A stretch of 64,000 nucleotides of DNA from Pseudomonas fluorescens (GTDB taxonomy: Bacteria; Pseudomonadota; Gammaproteobacteria; Pseudomonadales; Pseudomonadaceae): positions 4,090,501 to 4,154,500 of the forward strand of contig NZ_CP012830.1 of the NCBI RefSeq assembly GCF_001307155.1. The letters are read 5' to 3'. Positions 1 through 9,471 of this stretch are shown here, piece by piece (position 1 is the first letter of the stretch; every line of letters begins with the position of its first letter). The translations under genes and the position numbers were made by a program. A model generated the notes under the pieces. That model saw only the letters and a list, made by a program, of their open reading frames with translations. It searched no databases and had not been told where the DNA came from.

Positions 1-645
1 GATGGAGTCGGGGAAATGAGCCCGCGCTTGCAGGTGAAACTGCTGCGGTTCTTGCAGGACGGTTGCTTCCGCCGGGTCGGCAGCGATGAAGAGGTTTACC
101 TGGATGTGCGGGTGATTTGCGCCACCCAGGTCGATTTGTCTGAACTGTGTGCCAGCGGTGAATTCCGTCAGGATCTCTACCATCGATTGAATGTGCTTTC
201 GCTGCACATCCCGCCGCTGCGTGAATGCCTCGACGGTCTGACGCCGCTGGTCGAGCACTTTCTCGATCAGGCCAGTCGGCAGATTGGTTGTCCACTACCG
301 AAGCTGGCACCGGCGGCGATGGAGCGGCTCAGTCATTACCACTGGCCGGGCAATGTCCGGCAGTTGGAGAACGTGCTGTTTCAGGCGGTTTCGCTGTGTG
401 ACGGCGGCACGGTCAAGGCGGAGCATATTCGCCTGCCGGATTACGGCGTGCGCCAGCCTCTGGGGGATTTCTCGCTGGAAGGCGGGCTGGACGAGATTGT
501 CGGGCGTTTCGAAAAGGCGGTGCTGGAGCAGCTGTATTCCGAGTACCCGAGCAGTCGCCTGCTGGGCAAGCGCCTCGGGGTTTCTCATACCACCATCGCC
601 AACAAACTGCGTGAATACGAAGTCGGTAAAGAACCGGGCGCATAG
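1..645 (+). CDS. phhR: PhhR/TyrR-family transcriptional regulator, 3' part only
   Basis: This is the C-terminal part of a sigma-54-activator-like regulator whose 5' end lies outside the window. The frame is open from base 1. It begins inside the AAA+ domain at the Walker B region (DGVGEMSPRLQ), continues through the sensor regions (RQDLYHRLNV, HWPGNVRQLENV) and ends in a Fis-type helix-turn-helix (LGKRLGVSHTTIANKLREY). The end matches E. coli TyrR closely, and the Pseudomonas member is PhhR, which controls phenylalanine and tyrosine catabolism. The Walker B position that is normally D-E reads D-G here. The family is secure, but the exact paralogue is inferred from the C-terminal half only. 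Confidence 0.85.
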   Translation, partial: DGVGEMSPRLQVKLLRFLQDGCFRRVGSDEEVYLDVRVICATQVDLSELCASGEFRQDLYHRLNVLSLHIPPLRECLDGLTPLVEHFLDQASRQIGCPLPKLAPAAMERLSHYHWPGNVRQLENVLFQAVSLCDGGTVKAEHIRLPDYGVRQPLGDFSLEGGLDEIVGRFEKAVLEQLYSEYPSSRLLGKRLGVSHTTIANKLREYEVGKEPGA

Positions 646-666
646 CTTGTGGTGGACGGGCTCTTT

Positions 667-797
667 GTGGCGAGGGAGCTTGCTCCCGCTCGGGCGCGAA
701 GCGGCCGCAACTTCCGTCGGCGGGTAATGCCTGCTGGAACTTCATTGTTGTTTTTGGGGCTGCTTTGCAGCCCAGCGGGAGCAAGCTCCCTCGCCAC
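667..797. repeat. REP doublet (REPIN-like), copy 1
   Basis: Two inverted REP units face each other at about 667-712 and 756-797. Each outer arm carries the palindromic core GTGGCGAGGGAGCTTGCTCC, and each inner part is a short GC hairpin. The same doublet recurs at 50701-50844 and 61986-62119. It lies in the gap between phhR and flgF, which otherwise holds only the flgF promoter; I see nothing else in 798-941. Confidence 0.85.
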
Positions 798-941
798 GGT
801 GAATGTGTCGCGTGTAAAAGGCCGACACTTGCCGTAAGCGGCATAACCGCGCCGGTTTTTCGTCTTTGATGCCATTGCCCATTCTCCTCCAATTCCTCTC
901 AAGTCCTTTGTTTATAGGGCTTCGAACCCCTGCGTGAAAGT

Positions 942-957
942 TGGTCTGCAAATTGCT
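942..957 (+). promoter_or_regulatory. Sigma-54 promoter of flgFGHIJKL
   Basis: TGGTCTGCAAATTGCT has GG at 943-944 and GC at 955-956, separated by exactly ten bases, which is the sigma-54 -24/-12 arrangement. It sits about 57 bases before the flgF start. In P. aeruginosa the flgF-L operon depends on RpoN and FleR, which agrees. Confidence 0.75.
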
Positions 958-1013
958 TGAGGCTCAACAGTACAGCGGTGGGCGGCAAACGTCCGACATG
1001 CAGAGGAAAGACT

Positions 1014-1754
1014 GTGGACAAGTACCTTTATGTGGCAATGACCGGCGCCAGCCAGAACGCACTGGCGCAAAAGGCTCATGCCAACAACCTGGCGAACATC
1101 TCCACCAACGGTTTTCAGAAAGACCTGGAGCAGGCGCGGTCGATGCCGGTGTTTGGCGACAGCTTTCCGGCGCGAGCGTTTGCCCTGTCCGAACGTCCGG
1201 CCACCGACTTCTCTCCAGGCGCGATGATTGAAACCGGTCGCGACCTTGATGTAGCGGTTCAGGGCAGCGGCTGGATTGCCGTACAGAATCCGAACGGTGG
1301 TGAAAGCTATGTGCGCACCGGCAGCCTGAATGTCGACGCCTTGGGCGTGCTGCGCGCCGGCAACGGCATGCCGGTCATGGGCAACGGTGGCCCGATTGCC
1401 GTGCCGCCCGAGCAGAAAATCGAAGTCGGTCAGGACGGCACCATCAGCATTCGGTCAATGGGTGAAGGTCCGCGCGTCATCGCAGAAATCGACCGCATCA
1501 AGCTGGTCAACCCGGACATCAAGAACATGACCAAGGGGCTGGACGGTTCGATCAACACCGCAGACGGCAAGCCGGCACCGGTCGATGCCAATGTGCAACT
1601 GGTGTCGGGCTTCCTTGAGTCGAGCAACGTCAATGCCGTTGAAGAGATGACCTCGGTGTTGGCCTTGTCCAAGCAATTCGAGCTGCACATCAAGATGATG
1701 AACACCGCCAAAGACGACGACCAGGCCATGGCTCGGGTCTTGCAGATCAGCTAA
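1014..1754 (+). CDS. flgF: Proximal rod protein FlgF
   Basis: FlgF (246 aa) is one of the rod proteins that carry torque through the periplasm. The N-terminus has the rod/hook family signature (NALAQKAHANNLANISTNGF) and the C-terminus has the matching heptad helix (SNVNAVEEMTSVLALSKQFE). The GTG at 1014 is preferred because it follows the purine-rich site AGAGGA and gives the usual FlgF start VDKYLYVAMTGAS. The open frame reaches further upstream to 957, but that part is not FlgF-like and overlaps the promoter. It is the first gene of the flgF-L operon. Confidence 0.95.
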   Translation: MDKYLYVAMTGASQNALAQKAHANNLANISTNGFQKDLEQARSMPVFGDSFPARAFALSERPATDFSPGAMIETGRDLDVAVQGSGWIAVQNPNGGESYVRTGSLNVDALGVLRAGNGMPVMGNGGPIAVPPEQKIEVGQDGTISIRSMGEGPRVIAEIDRIKLVNPDIKNMTKGLDGSINTADGKPAPVDANVQLVSGFLESSNVNAVEEMTSVLALSKQFELHIKMMNTAKDDDQAMARVLQIS

Positions 1755-1799
1755 TTATCAGAACGTCGCGCCGTAAAACAGGCGCACGAGGAGAATTGA

Positions 1800-2585
1800 A
1801 TGCTTCCGGCTCTATGGGTTGCCAAAACAGGTCTGTCCGCCCAGGACACCAACCTGACGACTATTTCCAACAACCTGGCAAACGTATCGACCACGGGTTT
1901 CAAGCGTGACCGTGCCGAGTTCCAGGACTTGTTGTACCAGATCAAGCGTCAGCCAGGCGCCCAGTCGACCCAGGACAGCGCACTGCCGTCGGGTCTGCAA
2001 TTGGGTACCGGTGTGCGCATTGTCGGCACTCAGAAAAACTTCACCGCCGGTAGCCTGCAAACCACCGACCAACCGCTGGATATGGCGGTCGACGGTCGCG
2101 GTTTCTTCCAGATCCTGCAGCCGGATGGCACCACCGCCTACACCCGTGACGGTACGTTCCACCTGGACTCCAATGGCCAGATCGTCAACGCCAGCGGCTT
2201 TGCCCTGGAACCGGCCATCGTCATTCCGAACAATGCACAGACCTTCACCGTCGGTCGTGACGGCACCGTGTCGATCACCGTTCCGGGCGCTGCTGCCGCG
2301 CAAGTGATCGGCAACCTGCAAACCGCCGACTTCATCAACCCGGCCGGTCTGCAGGCGATGGGCAACAACCTGTTCCAGGAAACCGCCGCCAGTGGCGCGC
2401 CGCAAATCGGTACGCCGGGCCTGAACGGTTTTGGTACCACGCTGCAGAACACCCTGGAAACCTCCAACGTCAGCACCGTTGAAGAGATGGTCAACATGAT
2501 CACCACTCAACGCGCTTACGAGATGAACTCCAAGGTGATTTCTACCGCCGACCAGATGCTCTCGTTCGTAACGCAGAATCTGTAA
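1800..2585 (+). CDS. flgG: Distal rod protein FlgG
   Basis: FlgG (261 aa) forms the distal rod, the stiff shaft that crosses the peptidoglycan and outer membrane. It has the conserved N-terminal motif (LTTISNNLANVSTTGFKRD) and the C-terminal helix (SNVSTVEEMVNMITTQRAYE). Its length is the family norm. The start is preceded by GAGGAG at good spacing, and it follows flgF by 45 bases. Confidence 0.97.
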   Translation: MLPALWVAKTGLSAQDTNLTTISNNLANVSTTGFKRDRAEFQDLLYQIKRQPGAQSTQDSALPSGLQLGTGVRIVGTQKNFTAGSLQTTDQPLDMAVDGRGFFQILQPDGTTAYTRDGTFHLDSNGQIVNASGFALEPAIVIPNNAQTFTVGRDGTVSITVPGAAAAQVIGNLQTADFINPAGLQAMGNNLFQETAASGAPQIGTPGLNGFGTTLQNTLETSNVSTVEEMVNMITTQRAYEMNSKVISTADQMLSFVTQNL

Positions 2586-2636
2586 TCAAGTCTATGAGGC
2601 GGCATGCAGCCGCCTGCAACACCGTGAGGTAGGGTC

Positions 2637-3317
2637 ATGAATCGCTTTGTATCTGTTCTCGCATTGAGTGGGATCGCCGTGCTCGCGGGCTGCGTCGGTC
2701 CGACGCCGAAGCCCAATGACCCCTACTACGCGCCCGTGTTGCCTCGTACACCGCTGCCTGCAGCGGCGAACAACGGCTCGATCTATCAGGCCGGTTTCGA
2801 GCAGAACCTGTACAGCGACCGCAAGGCGTTCCGGGTCGGTGACATCATCACCATCACCCTGAACGAGAAGACCCAGGCCAGTAAAAACGCCAACTCCCAG
2901 GTGGACAAGACCAGCAAGGCCGGAATCGGTCTGACCTCGTTGTTCGGTGGCACCCCGGCCGCCAACAGTCCGCTGAGTCTGGGTGCCAATTACAACGGTG
3001 ACCGCGCGACCAAGGGCGACAGCAAGGCAGGGCAGGGCAACAGCCTGGTCGGTTCGATCACCGTCACCGTTGCCGACGTGCTGCCCAACGGCATCATTGC
3101 CGTGCGTGGCGAGAAGTGGATGACCCTCAACACCGGTGATGAGCTGGTGCGCATTGCCGGTCTGGTCCGGGCAGACGATATTGCTACCGATAACACGGTG
3201 CCGTCGACGCGTATCGCTGATGCACGGATCACCTATTCGGGCACCGGTTCGTTTGCCGACGCGAGTCAGCCAGGCTGGTTCGACCGTTTCTTCCTAAGCC
3301 CGCTGTTCCCTTTCTAG
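2637..3317 (+). CDS. flgH: Flagellar L-ring lipoprotein FlgH
   Basis: FlgH (226 aa) builds the outer-membrane L-ring bushing around the rod. A lipoprotein signal peptide ends in the lipobox LAGC, so Cys19 would be lipidated. The conserved FlgH core follows (RVGDIITITLNEKTQASKNA, GVLPNG-type strands near VLPNGIIAVRGEK). It is followed almost without a gap by flgI, which makes the P-ring. Confidence 0.97.
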   Translation: MNRFVSVLALSGIAVLAGCVGPTPKPNDPYYAPVLPRTPLPAAANNGSIYQAGFEQNLYSDRKAFRVGDIITITLNEKTQASKNANSQVDKTSKAGIGLTSLFGGTPAANSPLSLGANYNGDRATKGDSKAGQGNSLVGSITVTVADVLPNGIIAVRGEKWMTLNTGDELVRIAGLVRADDIATDNTVPSTRIADARITYSGTGSFADASQPGWFDRFFLSPLFPF

Positions 3318-3332
3318 GTGATGAAACGACTC

Positions 3333-4442
3333 ATGTTTAATTTCAAGCACCTGATGGCGGCCGTGTTGTTGCTGTCCACCTCCCTCGGCGTTCAGGCCGA
3401 GCGGTTGAAGGACATCGCCAGTATTTCGGGCGTGCGTTCCAACCAATTGATCGGCTACGGCCTGGTCGTCGGGCTTAACGGCACGGGTGACCAGACCACG
3501 CAAACCCCGTTCACTCTGCAGACCTTCAACAACATGCTCTCGCAGTTCGGCATCAAGGTGCCGGCCGGCTCTGGCAACGTGCAGTTGAAGAACGTCGCGG
3601 CAGTGTCGGTCAGTGCCGATTTGCCGGCGTTTGCCAAGCCGGGTCAGCAGGTCGACATCACCGTATCCTCGATCGGCAACTCCAAGAGCCTGCGTGGCGG
3701 CACCTTGCTGCTGACGCCGCTCAAGGGTATCGACGGTAACGTCTATGCGATCGCCCAGGGCAACCTGGTGGTCGGTGGTTTTGACGCTGAAGGTCGCGAC
3801 GGTTCGAAGATTACCGTCAACGTTCCGTCGGCCGGTCGCATCCCGGGTGGTGCTTCGGTCGAGCGTTCGGTGCCGAGCGGTTTCAATCAGGGCAACAGCC
3901 TGACCCTGAACCTCAATCGCTCCGACTTCACCACCGCCAAGCGCGTGGTCGACAAGATCAACAACATGCTCGGCCCTGGTGTTGCACAGGCGATTGATGG
4001 CGGTTCGATTCGCGTCACCGCGCCGCTCGATCCGAGCCAGCGCGTCGACTACTTGTCGATCCTGGAAAACCTCGAAGTCGATCCGGGTCAGGCGGTGGCC
4101 AAGGTCATCATCAACTCGCGGACCGGCACTATCGTGATCGGCCAGAACGTCAAGGTTTCACCCGCCGCCGTGACTCATGGCAGCCTGACCGTAACCATCA
4201 CCGAAGACCCGATTGTCAGTCAGCCAGGACCTTTGTCCAACGGTCAGACCGCCGTCGTGCCGCGTTCCCGGGTCAATGCTCAACAGGAAGCCAAGCCGAT
4301 GTTCAAGTTTGGCCCTGGTACCACGCTGGACGAGATTGTCCGTGCGGTGAATCAGGTCGGCGCGGCGCCGGGTGACTTGATGGCGATCCTTGAAGCATTG
4401 AAGCAGGCTGGCGCCCTGCAAGCCGACCTGATCGTGATCTGA
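3333..4442 (+). CDS. flgI: Flagellar P-ring protein FlgI
   Basis: FlgI forms the periplasmic P-ring on peptidoglycan. A Sec signal peptide (MFNFKHLMAAVLLLSTSLGVQA) precedes the mature start ERLKDIASISGVRSNQLIGYG, which is highly conserved. The frame is open from a GTG at 3318 and an ATG at 3321. The ATG at 3333 is chosen because it gives a normal signal peptide with no extra charged leader and the typical length of 369 aa. No start has a strong ribosome site, and translation is probably coupled to flgH, whose stop is at 3315-3317. Confidence 0.95.
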   Translation: MFNFKHLMAAVLLLSTSLGVQAERLKDIASISGVRSNQLIGYGLVVGLNGTGDQTTQTPFTLQTFNNMLSQFGIKVPAGSGNVQLKNVAAVSVSADLPAFAKPGQQVDITVSSIGNSKSLRGGTLLLTPLKGIDGNVYAIAQGNLVVGGFDAEGRDGSKITVNVPSAGRIPGGASVERSVPSGFNQGNSLTLNLNRSDFTTAKRVVDKINNMLGPGVAQAIDGGSIRVTAPLDPSQRVDYLSILENLEVDPGQAVAKVIINSRTGTIVIGQNVKVSPAAVTHGSLTVTITEDPIVSQPGPLSNGQTAVVPRSRVNAQQEAKPMFKFGPGTTLDEIVRAVNQVGAAPGDLMAILEALKQAGALQADLIVI

Positions 4443-4443
4443 T

Positions 4444-5748
4444 ATGGCGAACATGGATCTTCACAAGAGCGGGTTGGTCAGCAGCGGCGATTCGGGGTCG
4501 TACTCGGACCTGAACCGGCTTAACCAGCTCAAGGTCGGTGACAAGAACAGCGATGCGAACATGCGCAAGGTGGCGCAGGAGTTCGAGTCGCTGTTCCTCG
4601 GCGAGATGCTCAAGTCCATGCGCTCGGCCACCGAGACCCTGGGCAAGGACAATCCGCTCAACACGCCTGCGGCCAAGCAGTACCAGGAAATGTACGACCA
4701 GCAGTTGGCGGTTTCCATGTCTCGTCAGGGTCATGGTATCGGTCTGGCCGACGTGCTGATGCGCCAGATGTCGAAGAACAAACCGCTGGCGCCGGGCGAG
4801 GCGGCGGCAATGTCTGCGGCCAAGCAGGAAGCAGCGAAAGCGGCAGTATCAACGCCGGTGGCTGCCGGTACGGTGGGCACCGACGGGCCGTTGTCTCGGC
4901 TCAATGGCCAGCGGCCGTTGTGGGCGTCGCGTGCGGTCAATCCGCCGCAGCAATCGCTCGATGGGCACCGCAATGACGTGGCGATGCTCAACCAGCGTCG
5001 TCTGGCGCTGCCGCCGAAACTCGCGGATCGCTTGCTCGCCGGCCTGGTGCCGTCGGCATCGACGACCGCTGCGACCAGCGCAACGGCGCTCAACAACATC
5101 CAGGCGCCTCAAGGCATGAAGACCGGCTCCGGTCCGCTGTTCAATGGCGATTGGCTGGCTTCGCAAACGGATTCGGGATCGAGCGGGCGGATGCAGATTT
5201 ATGGTCGTGCCATGGCTCAAATTCCGTTGGCGCCGGCGAAGAAAGCCTTCAGCTCTGCCGACGAATTCGTCAATACGATGATGCCGATGGCCAAGGAAGC
5301 CGCCGACCGCATTGGCGTCGATCCGCGTTATCTGGTGGCCCAGGCGGCCCTGGAAACCGGTTGGGGTAAATCGGTCATGCGTGCCCAGGATGGCAGCAGC
5401 AGTCATAACCTGTTCGGCATCAAGGCTGGCAGCAGTTGGACGGGCGATTCGGCGCGGGCGATCACCAGCGAATTCAGGAATGGCGAGATGGTCAAGGAGA
5501 CGGCCGAGTTCCGTTCCTATGCCTCTTACAAGGACAGCTTCCATGACCTTGTGACATTGCTGCAAACCAATAATCGCTATCAAGATGTTGTGAAGTCGGC
5601 CGATAACCCAGAACAGTTTGTACGCGAGTTGCAAAAGGCCGGGTATGCAACCGACCCGGGCTACGCCCGCAAGATTTCGCAGATAGCCAAGCAGATGAAG
5701 AGTTACCAGAACTACGCTGCGGCGGGCTCTTCCACGACGCCTTTATAG
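4444..5748 (+). CDS. flgJ: Rod-cap and peptidoglycan hydrolase FlgJ
   Basis: FlgJ (434 aa) is exported into the periplasm, caps the growing rod and cuts a hole in peptidoglycan. The N-terminal rod-binding domain is seen at about residues 30-105 (ANMRKVAQEFESLFLGEMLKS). A long Ala/Ser/Pro-rich linker follows, and the C-terminal glucosaminidase domain begins near residue 270 with the catalytic Glu304 in AALETGWGKS. It starts one base after the flgI stop, as expected for coupled translation. Confidence 0.96.
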   Translation: MANMDLHKSGLVSSGDSGSYSDLNRLNQLKVGDKNSDANMRKVAQEFESLFLGEMLKSMRSATETLGKDNPLNTPAAKQYQEMYDQQLAVSMSRQGHGIGLADVLMRQMSKNKPLAPGEAAAMSAAKQEAAKAAVSTPVAAGTVGTDGPLSRLNGQRPLWASRAVNPPQQSLDGHRNDVAMLNQRRLALPPKLADRLLAGLVPSASTTAATSATALNNIQAPQGMKTGSGPLFNGDWLASQTDSGSSGRMQIYGRAMAQIPLAPAKKAFSSADEFVNTMMPMAKEAADRIGVDPRYLVAQAALETGWGKSVMRAQDGSSSHNLFGIKAGSSWTGDSARAITSEFRNGEMVKETAEFRSYASYKDSFHDLVTLLQTNNRYQDVVKSADNPEQFVRELQKAGYATDPGYARKISQIAKQMKSYQNYAAAGSSTTPL

Positions 5749-5771
5749 GCATAAGGTATAAGGTCTGAATC

Positions 5772-7784
5772 ATGAGTTTGCTCAATATCGGGATGTCGGG
5801 GTTGAGTGCGGCCTCATCGTCTTTGGCGGTGACCGGCAACAACATTGCCAACGTTGATACGGCCGGCTATTCACGTCAGCAAACCGTGCAGAGCAGCAAG
5901 GCCTCGATTCAGTACGGCAACGTATTCATCGGCACTGGCACGACCTTGGCGGACGTGCGTCGGGTGTATAACGCCTATCTGGACAAGCAATTGCAGCTCA
6001 CCACTTCGCTAAGTAGCGATGCCCAGGCCTACTTGAGCCAGGTGACGCAGGTCGACAAGTTGTTGTCCGATAGCGGGACCGGCATCACCAAAGTGATGCA
6101 GTCGTTCTTTTCTTCTTTGCAGACGCTGTCTTCGACGCCGAATGACGCCGCTGCGCGTCAGGCACTGCTGACCAACTCCCAGAGTCTGAGCAGTCGCTTC
6201 AACGCCATGTCCGATCAGCTTAAGCAGCAGGGCTCCTACATCAATGCTCAGATGGGCTCGATGGTGGATCAGGTCAATAAACTGGCCTCAACCATTGCGA
6301 CCTACAACCAGAAGATCACGGCAGCTAATGGTACTGGCAGCGCGCCAAACGACCTGATGGATCAGCGCAACGAAACGGTTCGCCAGCTCTCTCAGTTAGT
6401 GGGCACGCAAGTTGTCGAGCGCGATGGCAGCTACGATATCTATATGACGGGCGGTCAACCGCTGGTCATGGGCAGTACCGCCAACTCGCTTCAGGTTTCT
6501 ACCGACAAGAGCGACCCGACCCGCAGTTCGATCATCATGAATCGCGGCTTCTCGACGCTGGATATCACTTCCGCCGTGACCGGCGGCGAGATGGGTGGTT
6601 TGCTGCGTTACCGCGACGACGTGCTGGCGCCAGCGACCAATGCGCTGGGGCGTATCGCCATGGTCGTTTCCGATCAGGTGAACAGGCAGCTGGGGCAGGG
6701 CCTGGATCAGAACGGTGAGTTCGGTGCTGCCCTGTTCAGCAATATCAACAGTGCAACGGCCATCAGTCAGCGCAGCATTGCCAGTAGCAACAACAATCCC
6801 GCGTCGGGCAACCTTAATGTCACGATCCAGGACACCAGCAAGTTAAGTACCAGCGATTACCAGGTGACCTTCACCAGCGCCACGGGTTACAGCGTCAAGC
6901 GCCTGTCGGACAACACCGACATGGGCAGCTTTACCCTGGGGGCCTCTCCGGCGCCGGTGATCGACGGCTTCTCTCTGAGCCTGAACAGTGCGGCCGGGGT
7001 GAGCGCCGGTGACAACTTCAAGATCACCCCGACCCGCAGCGGCGCCGGGGACCTTTCGACAGTGATGACCGACACCAAGCGTCTGTCGACTTCCGCGCCG
7101 TTGACCTCGACTCTTGCCCAGGGCAACAAAGGCACGGGCTCGGTCAGTCAGCCGACGTTGACCTCCACTCTGGATATCTACAACCCTGTCCAGAGCCAGG
7201 ATATGCAGAACGCTATCAAGACGGCGATGCCTGTGCGCATGCTCATGACGTCTGCCAACGCTTACGAGGTGCTGGACGCCAAGGGCAACAGTCTGGGGAC
7301 GGGCAGTATCGTGCCTGGGCAAAGCAACAAACTGAGCATTCCGGTGCCTTACACCGATTCGCTGGGGGCAGCCCAGAACTTCAACTTTGAAATGACGGTC
7401 AGCGGTAATCCGGTTTCGGGTGACAGTTTCAATGTCTCGATGACCGCGGCCAGCAGTACTGACAATCGTAACGCGCAGGCATTGCTGGGCCTTCAGTCGA
7501 AGGCCACAGTGGGTGCAACCACGACCAGTCCGGGTGTCAGCTTCTCGGATGCCTATGGCGGTCTGGTTTCCGAGGTCGGCGCGAAGGCCAAGCAAGGCCA
7601 GATGGATGGCACCGCCAACGACACGCTCCTCAAGGGGGCTGCTGCGGCTCGCGACTCCTTGTCCGGTGTCGACCTCGATGAGGAAACCGGCCATCTGGTC
7701 AAGTTTCAGCAGTACTACAGCGCTTCTTCGCAGATCATCAAGGCTGCGCAGGAAATTTTCAGCACTCTGATCAACAGCCTTTAA
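5772..7784 (+). CDS. flgK: Hook-filament junction protein FlgK (HAP1)
   Basis: FlgK (670 aa) is the first junction protein between hook and filament. It has the N-terminal D0 motif (SLAVTGNNIANVDTAGYSRQ) and the C-terminal D0 helix (DEETGHLVKFQQYYSASSQI). The middle, about residues 350-560, is Ser/Thr-rich and variable, as in other Pseudomonas. It is 13 bases upstream of flgL, its partner. Confidence 0.96.
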   Translation: MSLLNIGMSGLSAASSSLAVTGNNIANVDTAGYSRQQTVQSSKASIQYGNVFIGTGTTLADVRRVYNAYLDKQLQLTTSLSSDAQAYLSQVTQVDKLLSDSGTGITKVMQSFFSSLQTLSSTPNDAAARQALLTNSQSLSSRFNAMSDQLKQQGSYINAQMGSMVDQVNKLASTIATYNQKITAANGTGSAPNDLMDQRNETVRQLSQLVGTQVVERDGSYDIYMTGGQPLVMGSTANSLQVSTDKSDPTRSSIIMNRGFSTLDITSAVTGGEMGGLLRYRDDVLAPATNALGRIAMVVSDQVNRQLGQGLDQNGEFGAALFSNINSATAISQRSIASSNNNPASGNLNVTIQDTSKLSTSDYQVTFTSATGYSVKRLSDNTDMGSFTLGASPAPVIDGFSLSLNSAAGVSAGDNFKITPTRSGAGDLSTVMTDTKRLSTSAPLTSTLAQGNKGTGSVSQPTLTSTLDIYNPVQSQDMQNAIKTAMPVRMLMTSANAYEVLDAKGNSLGTGSIVPGQSNKLSIPVPYTDSLGAAQNFNFEMTVSGNPVSGDSFNVSMTAASSTDNRNAQALLGLQSKATVGATTTSPGVSFSDAYGGLVSEVGAKAKQGQMDGTANDTLLKGAAAARDSLSGVDLDEETGHLVKFQQYYSASSQIIKAAQEIFSTLINSL

Positions 7785-7797
7785 GGAGCCGTAGATC

Positions 7798-9372
7798 ATG
7801 CGTATTTCTACTGCACAGTTTTATCAAAATACCGCGGCCAACTATCAGCGCAACTTCAACAACCTGCTCAAGTCCGCCGATCAGGCCAGCAGTGGCGTCA
7901 AGCTCGAGACGGCGGGCGATGACCCGGTAGGTGCTGCTCGCTTGCTGCAGCTTGATCAGCAGAGCGCAATGCTGGGCCAGTACACCAACAACATCACCGC
8001 GCTCAAGACTGCTCAGGCCCAGGAAGAGAGCGTGCTCGACAGTGTCAACAACGTGCTGCAGAAAGTCAGTGAGTTGGCAGTGCGTGCCGGTGGTGGTTCG
8101 TTGAACGACGATGACCGCAAGTCCATCGCTGCTGAACTCGATCAGTCCGAGCAGCAGCTTTTGAGTCTGATGAACAGCAAGGATGCCAACGGCAACTTCC
8201 TGTTTTCCGGAGCCAGTAATGATACTGCCCCCTTTGCGCGCAACGCGGACGGCACCTATAGCTACAAGGGTGACCAGACTCAGCTCCAGCTGAAAATCGG
8301 TGATTCGATGTCGTTGGGGCTCAACGATTCTGGCTGGAGTGTTTTCCAGCAGGCAGTCAACGCGAGCCGCAGCCAGACCACCATGACCGCGCCGGCTGTC
8401 GATGACGGGCGCGTGGCGCTGTCGCCCGGGTTGGTGAGCTCCGGCCCGACCTTCAACTCCAGCTTTCGCAGCGGTGAGCCTTACACGCTGTCGTTTCTGA
8501 GCAGCACCCAGTTTCAGATCAAGGATGGGGCAGGCAATGACGTCACTGCCGAAGCGACCCAGGGTGGCACCTTCGATCCGAATGCCAAGGGCGGTTCCGA
8601 TATCAATTTCCGTGGCGTGACATTCGGCTTGGATGTCACCTTTCAAAGCGGCGACACGGCCATCAATGCGGACGCGGTGATCGCGGGCCACAGTTTTCAG
8701 CTGACGACCAAGCCGGACACCATTGCCAGTACACGCAATCCGGGTAACCCCTCTACCGCGCTGGTCAGTCAGAGTACGGTCACCAACCCGGCGGACTATG
8801 CGGGTTTCTTCCCGGACGGCGGTGCGGTACTCAAGTTCACCAGTGCAACCACGTTTGACCTGTACGCGAGTCCATTGACGAGCAGCAGTCAGGCGGTGTC
8901 GTCGGGTACGGTGACGGCCGGTGTCGCGACGGCGGCCGGCATCAGTTTCACCATGAGCGGTACGCCTGCGGCCAATGATCAGTTCGACGTATCGGTTAAT
9001 GCTCACCAGACCCAGAATGTGCTCGATACAGTGAGCCAGTTGCGTCAGGCGCTCGAAACGCCGGTGCAGGGCAACCCGACGGCGCAACGTCATCTTAAGG
9101 AATCGATAGCCTCGGCGATTGCCAACCTGGGTAACGCGAAGAATCAGGTCGACCTTACTCGGGGAGCCATCGGTGCCCGGGGTAATGTGATGGATCTGCA
9201 GAGCGAGCAGAATCAGAGTGCCGGCTTGATCAATGCCTCTACGCAATCGGATATCAAGAACACTGATCCTGCGGAAGTGCTGACCCGCCTGACCTTGCAA
9301 CAAACCATGTTGCAGGCGGCGCAGCTGGCGTTCTCGAAGATTTCCCAGCTGGGCCTGTTCAACAAGCTTTGA
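7798..9372 (+). CDS. flgL: Hook-filament junction protein FlgL (HAP3)
   Basis: FlgL (524 aa) is the second junction protein, on which the filament assembles. The N-terminal flagellin-like helix (RISTAQFYQNTAANYQRN, then SSGVKLETAGDDPVGAARL) and the C-terminal helix (SDIKNTDPAEVLTRLTLQQ) are clear. It is longer than enteric FlgL because of an enlarged Ser/Thr-rich middle, about residues 170-400. The operon ends here at a strong terminator. Confidence 0.95.
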   Translation: MRISTAQFYQNTAANYQRNFNNLLKSADQASSGVKLETAGDDPVGAARLLQLDQQSAMLGQYTNNITALKTAQAQEESVLDSVNNVLQKVSELAVRAGGGSLNDDDRKSIAAELDQSEQQLLSLMNSKDANGNFLFSGASNDTAPFARNADGTYSYKGDQTQLQLKIGDSMSLGLNDSGWSVFQQAVNASRSQTTMTAPAVDDGRVALSPGLVSSGPTFNSSFRSGEPYTLSFLSSTQFQIKDGAGNDVTAEATQGGTFDPNAKGGSDINFRGVTFGLDVTFQSGDTAINADAVIAGHSFQLTTKPDTIASTRNPGNPSTALVSQSTVTNPADYAGFFPDGGAVLKFTSATTFDLYASPLTSSSQAVSSGTVTAGVATAAGISFTMSGTPAANDQFDVSVNAHQTQNVLDTVSQLRQALETPVQGNPTAQRHLKESIASAIANLGNAKNQVDLTRGAIGARGNVMDLQSEQNQSAGLINASTQSDIKNTDPAEVLTRLTLQQTMLQAAQLAFSKISQLGLFNKL

Positions 9373-9390
9373 TCGGGCGTCAAGCCTTGG

Positions 9391-9428
9391 CGGCCAGTCC
9401 TTTTAATCGAGGGCTGGCCGTTTTTTTT
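9391..9428 (+). terminator. Intrinsic terminator of flgF-L
   Basis: The stem CGGCCAGTCC / GGGCTGGCCG closes a loop rich in T and A and is followed by a run of eight T. It lies 19 bases after the flgL stop. Confidence 0.9.
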
Positions 9429-9471
9429 GCTCTGCCGTCAGGCCGAAAATGAATTTTCAGGGTGGCTTTAG

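Noticed and set aside
7771..9303. Minus-strand open frame of about 510 codons opposite flgL
   Set aside because: Same codon-bias artefact, opposite a clearly coding gene.
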